DNA of 51,513 nucleotides, taken from assembly GCA_001839685.1 (NCBI GenBank), contig MLAK01000807.1:1-51513 (forward strand). Direction: 5' to 3'. The translations under genes were made by a program, and so were the position numbers. The notes under the pieces are model-generated. The model saw nothing but the letters and a program-made list of their open reading frames with translations, was not told the origin of the DNA and made no database searches. Each line of letters starts with the position of its first letter. Positions within the stretch are counted from its first letter, which is position 1. Positions 1-9,216 of the stretch are shown here, in pieces. The stretch is from Tritrichomonas foetus. Taxonomy: Eukaryota; Parabasalia; Tritrichomonadida; Tritrichomonadidae.

Positions 1-120
1 TGAAGGCGACAATGATGGACTTAATGAAGGTGATAACGATGGACTCAGTGAAGGTGATAACGATGGACTCAGTGAAGGTGACAATGATGGACTTAATGAA
101 GGTGATAATGATGGAGTTGG
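1..120 (-). repeat. 24-bp tandem repeat encoding Pro/Ser-rich stalk
   Basis: Five 24-bp units begin at 1, 25, 49, 73 and 97, each starting TGAAGG. They differ at only a few positions, mostly third codon positions of the minus-strand reading frame. In that frame each unit encodes Leu-Ser-Pro-Ser twice, so the protein gains a (PSLS)n stretch. The array continues past the left edge, so its total length is unknown. Such Pro/Ser repeats commonly form an extended stalk between an ectodomain and a membrane anchor. Confidence 0.9.
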
Positions 121-1299
121 AAATACGGGATAATTACATTGATCGACAGGAGCTTCTGGAATTTTATTATAATTCAAATCTTCAATGATTGTAATTCCAT
201 TAATATTACTTAGAACATTGGTGGTTTCATCAGCATAATTTCCATTGATATAAGGTTGAGTTGAACTACCATTGAGATAAACAAAATTAGAAACTGAAAA
301 CGAACCACCTTTCATCGTTAAATTATGGAACATGTTGTTTTCAATCTTAAATAAGCTTGATGAGGATGGATTGCAAATGAAAATGGCTGCTGGTAAATTA
401 GCACCATTATAATCAACTGAATCCAAATTGAAATCAATAATATTGTTATGATGAAAACTTAGACTGCCTGATGATTGTAAATCTAGTAATTTTAAAAGAT
501 ATAGCCCTTTAAGGTTTTTAAATTGGCAATACTCAATATTTTTATTTCCGACTTGTAAATATTGATTGAAAATAACGCATGAACTATCTGGATATATGTT
601 CTTAGTAAAATTATTTGATTTAAATTCAAAATTATTACTATATAAACAAAAATGAGCGCCATATCGAGTTGATTGTGGCTTTTGATTATTCATATGTGTC
701 ATTAATTGGAGCTTAAATTCTTTACTTTCACCAACAAAAATCATAAATAATACTACTGCTTCATAATTCGAGGAAGAATCAGAATTGGTATAACACTCTT
801 TGATGCATGATTGGCTAATTACCATATCAGATCGAAGCCATGTTGTTTGAGTACTCATAATAGCTGCATGTTGATCTGTCGTACATTTGTAAAATGTACA
901 ATCAGCAATTTGAAAGTTTTTTGTTTCACTCATATAATACTTGATACAACCACCACTACTTGATGAATAACAGTTGTCAAAGATGCACTCTAAAATATTA
1001 ACTTCCATGCCATTACTATATGTATAGGTATCTTTTGTGACTGATCCTTTTGATGGCACGATATTGTAAATGTCATTAGCTTGAAAAATTAAAGGTGATT
1101 CAAGAAAATAAGTAAAAGAATCCTGAAGAAAGAGCGAATTAATTTGTAATCCACTGTTATAAAGGCTCGAAAATGAAAAAATTAGTTTTGACTTTATCAA
1201 AAAGAAATTAATTAAGCTTTTTGATTGAGAAAAACTAAATGCTGGTGAATGTCCTAAATTTGATGTCATCAACAGTATGATTGATGAATTAAATAACAT
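1..1299 (-). CDS. surface-type beta-helix-like protein, partial (3' end outside window)
   Basis: An open frame of 433 codons starts at ATG 1299 and runs off the left edge without a stop. The N-terminus (MLFNSSIILLMTSN) resembles a signal peptide. The body is rich in Asn, Ser and aromatic residues. Short cysteine motifs such as CIFDNCYSSSSGGC and CTFYKCTTDQHA recur, with hydrophobic strands between them, as in the right-handed beta-helix (Pmp-like) surface proteins of trichomonads. The visible 3' part becomes a Pro-Ser-Leu-Ser repeat, the likely stalk before a membrane anchor that lies outside the window. The start is supported by an initiator-like TCATTC directly upstream. The family is inferred from composition and motif style, not from a recognised named domain. 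The reading frame itself is certain from its length and third-position repeat variation. Confidence 0.8.
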   Translation of the reverse strand, partial: MLFNSSIILLMTSNLGHSPAFSFSQSKSLINFFLIKSKLIFSFSSLYNSGLQINSLFLQDSFTYFLESPLIFQANDIYNIVPSKGSVTKDTYTYSNGMEVNILECIFDNCYSSSSGGCIKYYMSETKNFQIADCTFYKCTTDQHAAIMSTQTTWLRSDMVISQSCIKECYTNSDSSSNYEAVVLFMIFVGESKEFKLQLMTHMNNQKPQSTRYGAHFCLYSNNFEFKSNNFTKNIYPDSSCVIFNQYLQVGNKNIEYCQFKNLKGLYLLKLLDLQSSGSLSFHHNNIIDFNLDSVDYNGANLPAAIFICNPSSSSLFKIENNMFHNLTMKGGSFSVSNFVYLNGSSTQPYINGNYADETTNVLSNINGITIIEDLNYNKIPEAPVDQCNYPVFPTPSLSPSLSPSLSPSLSPSLSPSLSPSLSPSLSPSLSPS

Positions 1300-1305
1300 G
1301 AATGA
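1300..1305 (-). promoter_or_regulatory. initiator-like element (TCATTC)
   Basis: On the minus strand TCATTC abuts the ATG at 1299. It matches the trichomonad initiator consensus TCA-pyrimidine-T/A, in which the A is the transcription start. This would leave a 5' leader of only a few bases, as is usual in these organisms. The motif is short, so the position next to the ATG is the main support. Confidence 0.45.
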
Positions 1306-1521
1306 CCAATAATATTTTTCTCGATATATTTTCTATGAAATTCAATTGAGTTAATAAAAATTCTGTGAAAAATTCTTTTGAAATTAATTTTTCGTTGAAA
1401 TATGACTACATTTTGAATTTAGAATTGAGAAAAATTCATGAGAAATTTTCAATGATATCTGCACAGTATTTCGAGACTATTAATTATAAAATCATAGAAT
1501 TGTTTTGCCGAGTAAATAAGT

Positions 1522-1805
1522 ATGAGAAAATTTGAATTTCTCGATTTTTATCATGAAGAATACAAATCGGATGAAAATTATGTCTATTTAAAGAAGGAAT
1601 CACTCTGTGTTGAAGTTTTTGATCGTTATTAATTCAGTTCATCTCAATCATATTCAAAAAATATAAAATAACAGAAAAATAAATTGAAGATGGAAATGTT
1701 GAAAAAACTATAAAGTTTTATGAAGCGAAAATTTTAACCAAAAGTAGTCTGTTCAATTTTCAAGAATAAGAAAAAACTTTAAATTCGGAAATTGCAGTTA
1801 GGTGA
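1522..1805 (+). pseudogene. decayed gene fragment, unknown family
   Basis: An ATG at 1522 opens a frame of 36 codons (MRKFEFLDFYHEEYKSDENY onward, ending FDRY) with protein-like composition, stopped by TAA. Further downstream another frame reads IEDGNVEKTIKFYEAKILTK and continues to FNFQE before a TAA, then resumes in the same frame (EKTLNSEIAVR) to a TGA at 1803. Mixed charged and aromatic residues over about 80 codons in AT-rich DNA are unlike the surrounding sequence. The pattern of one frameshift plus in-frame stops suggests an old gene in decay. No family was recognised. A chance origin cannot be excluded. Confidence 0.4.
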
Positions 1806-2430
1806 AATAAAAATTTTCAATCTTTTAAAATTCCGAAAATTTGTGCTTTTGTATACGCTTCACACTTTTCTATGTTTCACATTCAATTATTGAACTGCAA
1901 GTTAATTCATCAATATTAGACCTTACGAAATAACAAAATCCATTGAAAATAAAATCGTAAATGATTCCTGATTAGAATAATCAATTGAACCTTTGTCTTT
2001 TGGTAATCTTTCATTTTGATTTGAATCCAATATTTTTTTTTTTCATACTAAATTAATAGTGGATATTTGGTGTCTCTCTTTAAATATCAAAGGAAATCTA
2101 TATTAATATTGAATGAATTCATGTTTATATTAAATTCAAAAATACTGGAAAAGATGAAAGAGAGCGAAAGTTTCCATTCAAATAGAAATGTCATAGATAT
2201 ATATGTATATATAGTCAATGTATACTCGACTAAAGCCAACTTTCATCATTATTTAGATGTTGTGTAATTTCGATCCATTTTTGATTAATACATTCACATA
2301 TGCTCAATTATAAATCTTTATAAACCATAGTTAACAAAACAAAAATGGATGATTGTGAATGTTTAACAATGAAAAAGTGATGAAATATTAAGCATAGTAC
2401 TATGTGTATTATAAAACCAACAGACCTGAT
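1806..2430. other. intergenic, AT-rich
   Basis: No convincing gene. It holds homopolymer T runs and a short TA/GT microsatellite-like patch near 2194-2215. A 66-codon frame at 2067 starts at TTG and has simple composition. Confidence 0.6.
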
Positions 2431-4509
2431 TCAGCCCTCGTTACTTTGAGTTTTCATTTGAATATGAATAACAAACCAAAAATATCTCAATTCTAAAGCA
2501 ATTAAAATGAGTGGTAAAATCCCAAAAAAAGGACTGGAAATTGCTAAGGCAAAATTTGTTGATTGATAAACAATTATACCAATAGAAATTATTATCAAAA
2601 AAAGTTGTATCACAATTGCAAACAAACTAACAATGCAATATGGAATGAATGAAATCGATAAACTAATAATAGAAAATACTAAAACTGAAGGAAGCAACAC
2701 TAAGAAAACAAAGTATGATGAAAACAAAAGTCCCCATAAATCAAAGACAAATACATCTTGAAGAAAATAACCAAAAGTGCAAATAAAACCATAGGTACCT
2801 CCTACTTTGAGAAAAATTGATGGAATGATGAATGGAGCAAAAGAAATCCACAAAATAATATTTAAAATATTTTTTGGAATCGATTTATGTATCCTATCTT
2901 TTATAGCAATAAAACCAAATATATTCACAAAAATATTACCATGAAAATTATAACTTGGATCACATTTTTTCGTTGGAAATAGAATATATATTATGACAAT
3001 CCAAAAAATTGCATTAATAAAACAAATTCCAATATTAGCATTCGTTTCATTTTCCAGCATTTCTTTATCTAATTTAACTGAATTCTGAACAACAAATTGC
3101 ATTGTGTAATTCCAATCACCAAAAAATGTTAAAGTGAATTGACCATCAAAAAAATCATATCCAGAGTCTAGAGTAGAATTATTCACAGAGCAATTGTTCA
3201 ACAAATTCAATGGAGAAGAGTAAAGAGATGATTGATTATTAATGTACCTTTGAAATTGTAAGGTTCCTTTTAAACTAACAGGTCGATTCGAATCAATGTC
3301 AGAATTATTTGTAATTGAAAAGTTTAAAATTAGATTGGGATCTTTTTTAAATATAATAACTCTAATTTCATTGCATTGTTCAGAAAAATCTGTGAATTTA
3401 GTCAGTAAATGTTTTGGAATAGGATGAGTCACAGCTCCATATAAATCACTGTCAAAATTTAACGAATAATTATGAAAAGAAATTCGACTATTATCAATTG
3501 TTAATAGACCGAAAGCTTTGTTATCCATTACGGAATTCGATATAATTTCAAGTGTTCCATTATGATGAATGGTTCGATGTTTATGAGTGTGTCCAGATAA
3601 AATTAAAGATATATTATTTGATGAAAGAATTTCTTGAAATGTTTTCTTTGTTGATGATTTCATCCAACTATTATGATAATTTATTGGGAAATGAGATAGC
3701 AAAATTCGAGTTTGAATATTTGAATTCGATAAATTGTTCATTTTTTGTTCAATAATATCTAGCATTTCTCGTGTAAGATCAGCAAAGTAGCCAATTCTTG
3801 CAGGTGGTGATGGATAATGATACAAATTTAAAAGAATAAACATTATTTCATCATTATATGTAAAGTTGGAAATTAAAAAATTTTCATAGTCTTTATATTC
3901 ATCCTTTCCTTGATAAAAACTGCTGTATTTTAAAATATAATGGTTATCAGAATTATATTTTTCAATTGAAAATTCATCATGGTTTCCTGAAATTTCAATC
4001 AAAAAATTTTCCAACTGTGAAAAAGATATATTTTGGTCATTATTTGATGTATTAGAATTCATTGATTTAATGGGATTAATCAAATTATATGATTTCTCAA
4101 TGATATTCCTATATTCGATAAAGTCTTCTTCAAATTGATGGGCTGTTCGAAAAGTGGAATTGGTTCCCCAATTCTCAACTAAATCACCTAAACAAACAAT
4201 TTTCTCAACATTTATTTGATTTTTTAACAAGTGGATTATTTGAATCAAACTTTGGCCATTTTCTGGATAGAATGGTGAAATATGAAGATCTGAAATGACG
4301 CCAATTAATATTGGATCAATTGATGAATTCCATTCTTTAGTGTTATGGTAACTATTAATAATATCAACTTTTTGATATTTTGTAAAAAGTATGAAAGGGA
4401 CAATTAGCAGGCCAATGAAGAAAATCCATAAGTACTGGAGTAATAAATAAGGAATAGGATGTGTTTTGTAAGCATTTTTCTGAATTAATGAAGTAAACTG
4501 TTCTTCCAT
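2431..4509 (-). CDS. TMEM62-like membrane calcineurin-like metallophosphoesterase
   Basis: The 692-residue protein has an N-terminal membrane segment (about residues 20-43), a metallophosphoesterase domain (about 65-340), a beta-rich middle region and several C-terminal membrane spans (about 510-692). This is the architecture of TMEM62 family proteins. All metal-binding signatures of the calcineurin-like fold are visible: D74-L-H76, GDLVEN with D109 and N113, GNHDE with N176-H177, LLSHFP, and GHTH at 306-309. The catalytic domain therefore looks intact. The substrate of TMEM62 proteins is not established. The domain likely faces the lumen or outside of an endomembrane or the plasma membrane, judged from the topology. 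The gene lies tail-to-tail with the left-hand surface gene's upstream region and is divergent from the kinase at 5127. The start is supported by a TCACA initiator-like motif 17-20 nt upstream. Confidence 0.88.
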   Translation of the reverse strand: MEEQFTSLIQKNAYKTHPIPYLLLQYLWIFFIGLLIVPFILFTKYQKVDIINSYHNTKEWNSSIDPILIGVISDLHISPFYPENGQSLIQIIHLLKNQINVEKIVCLGDLVENWGTNSTFRTAHQFEEDFIEYRNIIEKSYNLINPIKSMNSNTSNNDQNISFSQLENFLIEISGNHDEFSIEKYNSDNHYILKYSSFYQGKDEYKDYENFLISNFTYNDEIMFILLNLYHYPSPPARIGYFADLTREMLDIIEQKMNNLSNSNIQTRILLSHFPINYHNSWMKSSTKKTFQEILSSNNISLILSGHTHKHRTIHHNGTLEIISNSVMDNKAFGLLTIDNSRISFHNYSLNFDSDLYGAVTHPIPKHLLTKFTDFSEQCNEIRVIIFKKDPNLILNFSITNNSDIDSNRPVSLKGTLQFQRYINNQSSLYSSPLNLLNNCSVNNSTLDSGYDFFDGQFTLTFFGDWNYTMQFVVQNSVKLDKEMLENETNANIGICFINAIFWIVIIYILFPTKKCDPSYNFHGNIFVNIFGFIAIKDRIHKSIPKNILNIILWISFAPFIIPSIFLKVGGTYGFICTFGYFLQDVFVFDLWGLLFSSYFVFLVLLPSVLVFSIISLSISFIPYCIVSLFAIVIQLFLIIISIGIIVYQSTNFALAISSPFFGILPLILIALELRYFWFVIHIQMKTQSNEG

Positions 4510-5126
4510 TTGTTGAAACTTTTTGTGATAAAAACGATCAAAAACTGGAATTTGTCTATAACACAGATGATGAATTCACAATGAATGACTTTTGATTGAT
4601 TTAAAAAACAAAAGATTTTGTATTTATATAAAATCTACATCTAATATTTTATCACGATAACTTCAATAATCATTTCCAAGAATATTCATCAACATCTTTG
4701 TTGTTAATGGTCAAAATATAACCACTTTTTTTTATGACAAGGACGATCACTTTTCATTGAATCTAATATTGTGAATTTTAATTTTTAATAGTTAATCGCC
4801 TCATTACATATATGTGAAACAGGCTAAAATAGGTGTGTAAATAAAAAAGATTCGACGACAAAACGCAGTTTCTGTCAAAATCTGTCATTTCATTCAAATA
4901 TTGAAAAGAATTTGGCCGACAAGGTCAATTTGATTTTCAAAATTTTTAAAAGAGCAAAAATATATTGAAAAAGTTGTAGGAATCAAGTGATAATCAAAGG
5001 TAAAAATTGTCAAAAAGTTCATATGGTATATAAATATATTTAAAAAGATAATATGCCACAAACCTGAAAGAATCGGAAGGAATTCAGAAAAAAGTCAACA
5101 AAAAAAAAATCGAAAGGGAAAATCGA
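4510..5126. other. divergent intergenic region
   Basis: This 617-bp AT-rich region separates the minus-strand phosphoesterase from the plus-strand kinase and must hold both promoters. It has A-rich stretches just before the kinase ATG. No other gene is visible. Confidence 0.6.
4524..4528 (-). promoter_or_regulatory. initiator-like element (TCACA)
   Basis: TCACA on the minus strand fits the trichomonad initiator consensus and would give a leader of about 17 nt ahead of the ATG at 4509. The assignment is by position and pattern only. Confidence 0.35.
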
Positions 5127-6251
5127 ATGCAATCTTCAAAACCGGCTCGAACCTTAATTGAGCCGTCTGAACCAGTAGGAAATGATGGATTCGATAACGA
5201 AAATGGCGATTTAATTCTTCATTACAACGACGAAATTATTGACGAAGCCACTGGCAAAGTTTTTCTCGCTAAGATTCACCTCGGTCATGGAGAATTTGGT
5301 CATGTTTATAAAGTTTCTCTTAAAGGTCAAAAAATATCCGCCGGTCAGCCTTTAACCTCATTTGCAATGAAAATTTCGCGAAACGATCCAGATGCTTTAG
5401 AACAATTCGAATGTGAAGGAGATGTTTTGAATTATATTTTTTCTTCGCTTTCAGAGGACGCTTTGAAACATGTTTGTCGATTTGAATCATTTTTCATATA
5501 TCATAACCATGCCTGTCTCGTGACCGAAGCTTTGGGCCCCACACTTCTGAAAATTTTGCAGGAGAGAAAATTCGCAGGCCTCGGCCTCGATCTTGTTCAA
5601 TCAGTTCTAAAGGATATATTGGCAACATTGGCGGCTTTCTCAGAAATTGATCTAATTCATACAGACGTTAAACCAGAAAATATTTTACAACAAAACATGA
5701 TTTCGAAGCATGTCAAACTCATTGATTATGGAAATGCTTGCTCAGTTGGAGAAGATTCCAATTTTTATATACAAAGTCGATTCTATCGTTCACCTGAGGT
5801 TATTTTGAATCTTCCATTTGATGGAAAAATTGACGTTTGGTCTCTTGGATGTGTTGCTGCAGAATTAATGCTTGGATTGCCACTTTTGCCAGGCCAGGAT
5901 GAAAGACATCAACTTTTTTTGATAAATAAAATGTTTGGACCTTTTCCAAAAGAAATGCTGGCAAATTCACCAATTGCATTAGATTTCTTCTCTGAAGATG
6001 GTGTAATTTTCCAGGAATTAGAACCACCTGATTTTAGACCCTACTTCGTGCAAGAAAAGTTGAATGATATAATTTTGGGATATCCAATCAGACCAGATGC
6101 GACAACGGCTTACAAAGAGAAGGAGATGCAAAACAGGTCTCTCTTTGTGAACTTACTGACGAAAATGCTTAAGCTTGATCCGCAAGAGAGGATTTCAGCA
6201 AAAGATGCGTTAAATGATCCATTTTTGGAGGTACAGTTTGAAGAAGATTGA
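5127..6251 (+). CDS. DYRK/CMGC-type protein kinase
   Basis: A compact 374-residue kinase with all core motifs: glycine loop HLGHGEFGHVYKV (about 51-63), catalytic lysine in FAMK (K82), HTDVKPEN with catalytic D180, and DYG (200-202) in place of the usual DFG. The activation segment NFYIQSRFYRSPEV is the DYRK/HIPK signature. Its conserved tyrosine (Y214) corresponds to the second Tyr of the Y-x-Y that DYRKs autophosphorylate; the first Tyr is Asn here. IDVWSLGCVAAELMLG and an insert-poor C-lobe complete the fold. There is only a short, disordered N-terminus and no long C-terminal extension, so it is smaller than animal DYRKs. The role is likely dual-specificity signalling in cytosol or nucleus. 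DYRK versus a related CMGC group such as HIPK/PRP4 cannot be settled from motifs alone. Confidence 0.92.
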   Translation: MQSSKPARTLIEPSEPVGNDGFDNENGDLILHYNDEIIDEATGKVFLAKIHLGHGEFGHVYKVSLKGQKISAGQPLTSFAMKISRNDPDALEQFECEGDVLNYIFSSLSEDALKHVCRFESFFIYHNHACLVTEALGPTLLKILQERKFAGLGLDLVQSVLKDILATLAAFSEIDLIHTDVKPENILQQNMISKHVKLIDYGNACSVGEDSNFYIQSRFYRSPEVILNLPFDGKIDVWSLGCVAAELMLGLPLLPGQDERHQLFLINKMFGPFPKEMLANSPIALDFFSEDGVIFQELEPPDFRPYFVQEKLNDIILGYPIRPDATTAYKEKEMQNRSLFVNLLTKMLKLDPQERISAKDALNDPFLEVQFEED

Positions 6252-6559
6252 ATAAATTGTTTTTGTTTTGTTAATTTTTGACTTGCTTTTTTATTAAACC
6301 ATGAATTTAGGAAATAAGCTATATTGTCTTTATCATTAGAGAATGCAGAATGAAACAAATAAAAAATGATATTCAACCATTCTAGAATGAAATAAAAACG
6401 CAATGAATGAATTGTTTCTAATTAATAAAAAATAAATGAAACAAACAAAGAAAGTAGAGCAATACTGAAGGTTGTTGAATTATCAATTTGACATAATAAA
6501 ATAAATTCCAATATAAACTCAATTTACTTATAATTATTTTCATTCAGAAGAATTTCGCC
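6252..6559. other. convergent intergenic region
   Basis: This 308-bp AT-rich spacer lies between the ends of two convergent genes. It contains TTTTTATTAAA and AATAAA-like strings on both strands, suitable for 3' end formation, and no gene. Confidence 0.6.
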
Positions 6560-8455
6560 TTAAGCAGTATATTCATAAATCATTTCATCGACATAAATAT
6601 GTGTGTAGTTCTGTCCCTTGCTATTTGCGAGAAGTTTATCTTGGAACTTCTGCACAAATGAGCAAAATTCAATAGTTGAGACACCAAGGTCTTCCTGTGA
6701 AACAGTGACATCATCTGCTTCAACTGGTTTACACAGCTCTTGATAGAACTGAATCACAAGATCATCTGATGCTTGAATTGCAGGATTCAGTTTCCTCTTT
6801 GGACTGTTTTCATTGCCTGAAATTGGTTGGAATTGTGCTGAAAATGCGAGGATCTTTGTGAATTGTGCAACTTTTGTAAAACTCATTGGATCATCTTCAA
6901 CATTGATTCCCAAATCAGCAGGTGACACGAGCACGACAAACACAAATCGAAGCAATAGCACTGCAAAAATTGCACGATGAATTAAAGATTGTTGTCTAAA
7001 CATAGCCTCAGATAGCAATTTCAGATATCTACAAAAACTTCGAATACTTGGTGGAATTGTATCAACCGTTTCAATCATTTTCGTCCAGAATTGACGCATT
7101 AAATTGGTGACTGTTGTTATATCTTTATCAGAAGGGTTTTCTAGCTTCCACATTGGAGCTTTTGCAATCAAATAATAAAGATCTTTTATCGTTGTATTGA
7201 CATAATTCGTTGAAACACGTTTGATGAATAAATTAATGCTTCGAATGAAGTTGTTGTTCTGTCTAAAGATTTCATTTGTGTTTTCTGTTCTTCGGAGTTC
7301 ATAAAAACACAAAAACTTCAATAACTCCAAATGTTTGGAATGAAATGCATAGAAATTTAATAAGCAATTGAAAATGGGTTCTAAAAAGTCACGATTATCA
7401 GAAAGTACATCAAAAAGAGAAAACAAAAATACATGATTCATTGATGCAACAACTCTTGCCATACAAGTTACAGCTGCAGGACATAAAGCTTTTGCGGTCC
7501 CATAAGCAAGGCAACTATCAACAACAGCTTGAGCAACATTATATGGTTGTTTTTGGTTAGTTTGTGGTGATAAAATTCTCTCCCATATTTGTTTATTCAA
7601 GTATTTATATTTGAAAACAAACTTTTTGTCGGGATTAGTGGCAGATGTAAATTTGATGACATGATCATCAATAGTATCACCATTAATAAACTTCAAATTT
7701 GCCGAGGCCAAAATATCAACAGACTCGACAGTGATTTTATCAGCCGAATAAACATTTGTATATACAATTTTTGATAGCTGAACATCAAAATCACCTTCAG
7801 TCAACAAAAGGGGAGCTGCCAGGCGGGGAAGTGGAGGTGGGTCAAGTTTTGTAGGAATGAAGAAACTATTAACGGTTTTAAGGAAAGAAACTTTCAATTC
7901 TTCTGTTGCGTAAAATTCCTTGGCCATTAATCGTTTGAAATGGGCAAAAGTGGCATCCAATATAAACCGCTGATATTGAGAAAGTAATGAAAGAGCCTTT
8001 CTCGAACGGCCAGCACTACAAGTCTCGATTTGCTTTTTTGTGAAGACCCTTGAAAGAATCTCCTTTAATAAGTGGATCCTCTCTTTTGAATTTGTGGGCT
8101 TGAATGTATATTCTTGACTTTTCTCGTTATTGCTAAGGCACTCACCATTTTCTGAGTCTTGATTTTCGCTTTTATTCGCATTATCTTTTTTATCTCCGAT
8201 GGAGTTCTCTTTTAAGTAAAGGGCTTCGTTAGCGTCTGAGTGATCTTTCTCAATGTCGTGGAGAAGACTTAAATAAGAAAAATCTGTTTGGGCTTTGATA
8301 GATTCAATGAATTTAAAAATTCGGCTTGTTTCATTGATTTCTTTAGGTTCAACGGGATCTTCGTCGAGAACATTTGATGATAAACCTTCAACGCCGTATA
8401 AAACATAGCTTCTGGATAAATGGAAAGGTAGCAAATGATTTTGCTCTTCGCTCAT
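6560..8455 (-). CDS. Ras GTPase-activating protein (RasGAP domain)
   Basis: The 631-residue protein has a charged, disordered N-terminus with an acidic region around 80-130, a middle domain, and a RasGAP domain at about 330-540. The arginine finger is recognisable in NEIFRQNN (R398), matching the finger-loop pattern F-R-x-N. The stabilising arginine sits in LLLRFVFVVLVSPADLG (R503), matching the FLR...P-A-hydrophobic-SP signature. The 105-residue gap between them is close to that in p120GAP and neurofibromin. So the protein should accelerate GTP hydrolysis by a Ras-like GTPase. No lipid-binding C2 or PH domain is obvious, so membrane targeting is unexplained. It is convergent with the DYRK-like kinase. 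There is no clear initiator motif upstream. Confidence 0.85.
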   Translation of the reverse strand: MSEEQNHLLPFHLSRSYVLYGVEGLSSNVLDEDPVEPKEINETSRIFKFIESIKAQTDFSYLSLLHDIEKDHSDANEALYLKENSIGDKKDNANKSENQDSENGECLSNNEKSQEYTFKPTNSKERIHLLKEILSRVFTKKQIETCSAGRSRKALSLLSQYQRFILDATFAHFKRLMAKEFYATEELKVSFLKTVNSFFIPTKLDPPPLPRLAAPLLLTEGDFDVQLSKIVYTNVYSADKITVESVDILASANLKFINGDTIDDHVIKFTSATNPDKKFVFKYKYLNKQIWERILSPQTNQKQPYNVAQAVVDSCLAYGTAKALCPAAVTCMARVVASMNHVFLFSLFDVLSDNRDFLEPIFNCLLNFYAFHSKHLELLKFLCFYELRRTENTNEIFRQNNNFIRSINLFIKRVSTNYVNTTIKDLYYLIAKAPMWKLENPSDKDITTVTNLMRQFWTKMIETVDTIPPSIRSFCRYLKLLSEAMFRQQSLIHRAIFAVLLLRFVFVVLVSPADLGINVEDDPMSFTKVAQFTKILAFSAQFQPISGNENSPKRKLNPAIQASDDLVIQFYQELCKPVEADDVTVSQEDLGVSTIEFCSFVQKFQDKLLANSKGQNYTHIYVDEMIYEYTA

Positions 8456-9216
8456 TCGGTTTTCTGAAGTTTTACGCGTTTATGAACTTTGAATTTGAAT
8501 ATTCATGTGATTTGAATTATTATTTTATGCAATATAAAACTTTTTATGAAGCAATTTGTACAAATGATCTGACTCATGACCTGATATATCCTCAAAAAAA
8601 TATATGAGAGTTATAATGTATTCAAAAAAGAAGTGATATGAAACGCATTATTTATACAAGATTGAAAAAGTGAGCCTAATAATTAACTTTATCCTTTGAT
8701 TTATTCTTTCTTATTTATATGGTTATATTTAGATTATTACATATTATTTATAAGTTTATTTCCATTTATTAAATATTTATTTATATAATTCACCAAATTT
8801 GTCTCAAATCTTCTTCTTTATATCAAGATAAAAGGAAGTCATATCAAGATAATGAAGGACTTTTTGATATGGTAAAGTATTGAATTTCACAGTGAATGAT
8901 TGATGAAAGCTTTTTACGATTCGTCGATTTTATACAACCTCGAAATGAAACCATACTTCAATGATGCATAAAATTCAATTATAACGATAATTTCTTTACG
9001 TCGCTTTACATTGATGAACAAAATAATACAAAATAAATAATCACACGCTGAAAAGAGAGATAAACACGTTTATTTTCATACAGGTAATCTTGTATACATC
9101 GTGATATTACAGTTTGGCAAAATTAATAATTTATTCATGATTTAAATCAAAATTATTTGTCTTATCCAATAATTCAAATAATACTAGATTTTCATGCTCG
9201 CTTAAACTTCTAAAAT
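8456..9216. other. intergenic, AT-rich
   Basis: A 761-bp gap between two minus-strand genes. A plus-strand open frame of about 43 codons (around 8480-8607) has somewhat protein-like composition but no homology that I recognise. Otherwise it is low-complexity TTTAT-rich DNA. Confidence 0.5.

Noticed and set aside
2067..2267. 66-codon plus-strand open frame in the left intergenic region
   Set aside because: It starts at TTG, overlaps a TA/GT microsatellite-like patch, has simple composition and no recognisable motif.
8374..8607. 77-codon plus-strand frame at the RasGAP start
   Set aside because: Half of it is antisense to the RasGAP N-terminus; the remaining 43 codons are weak and unmatched.
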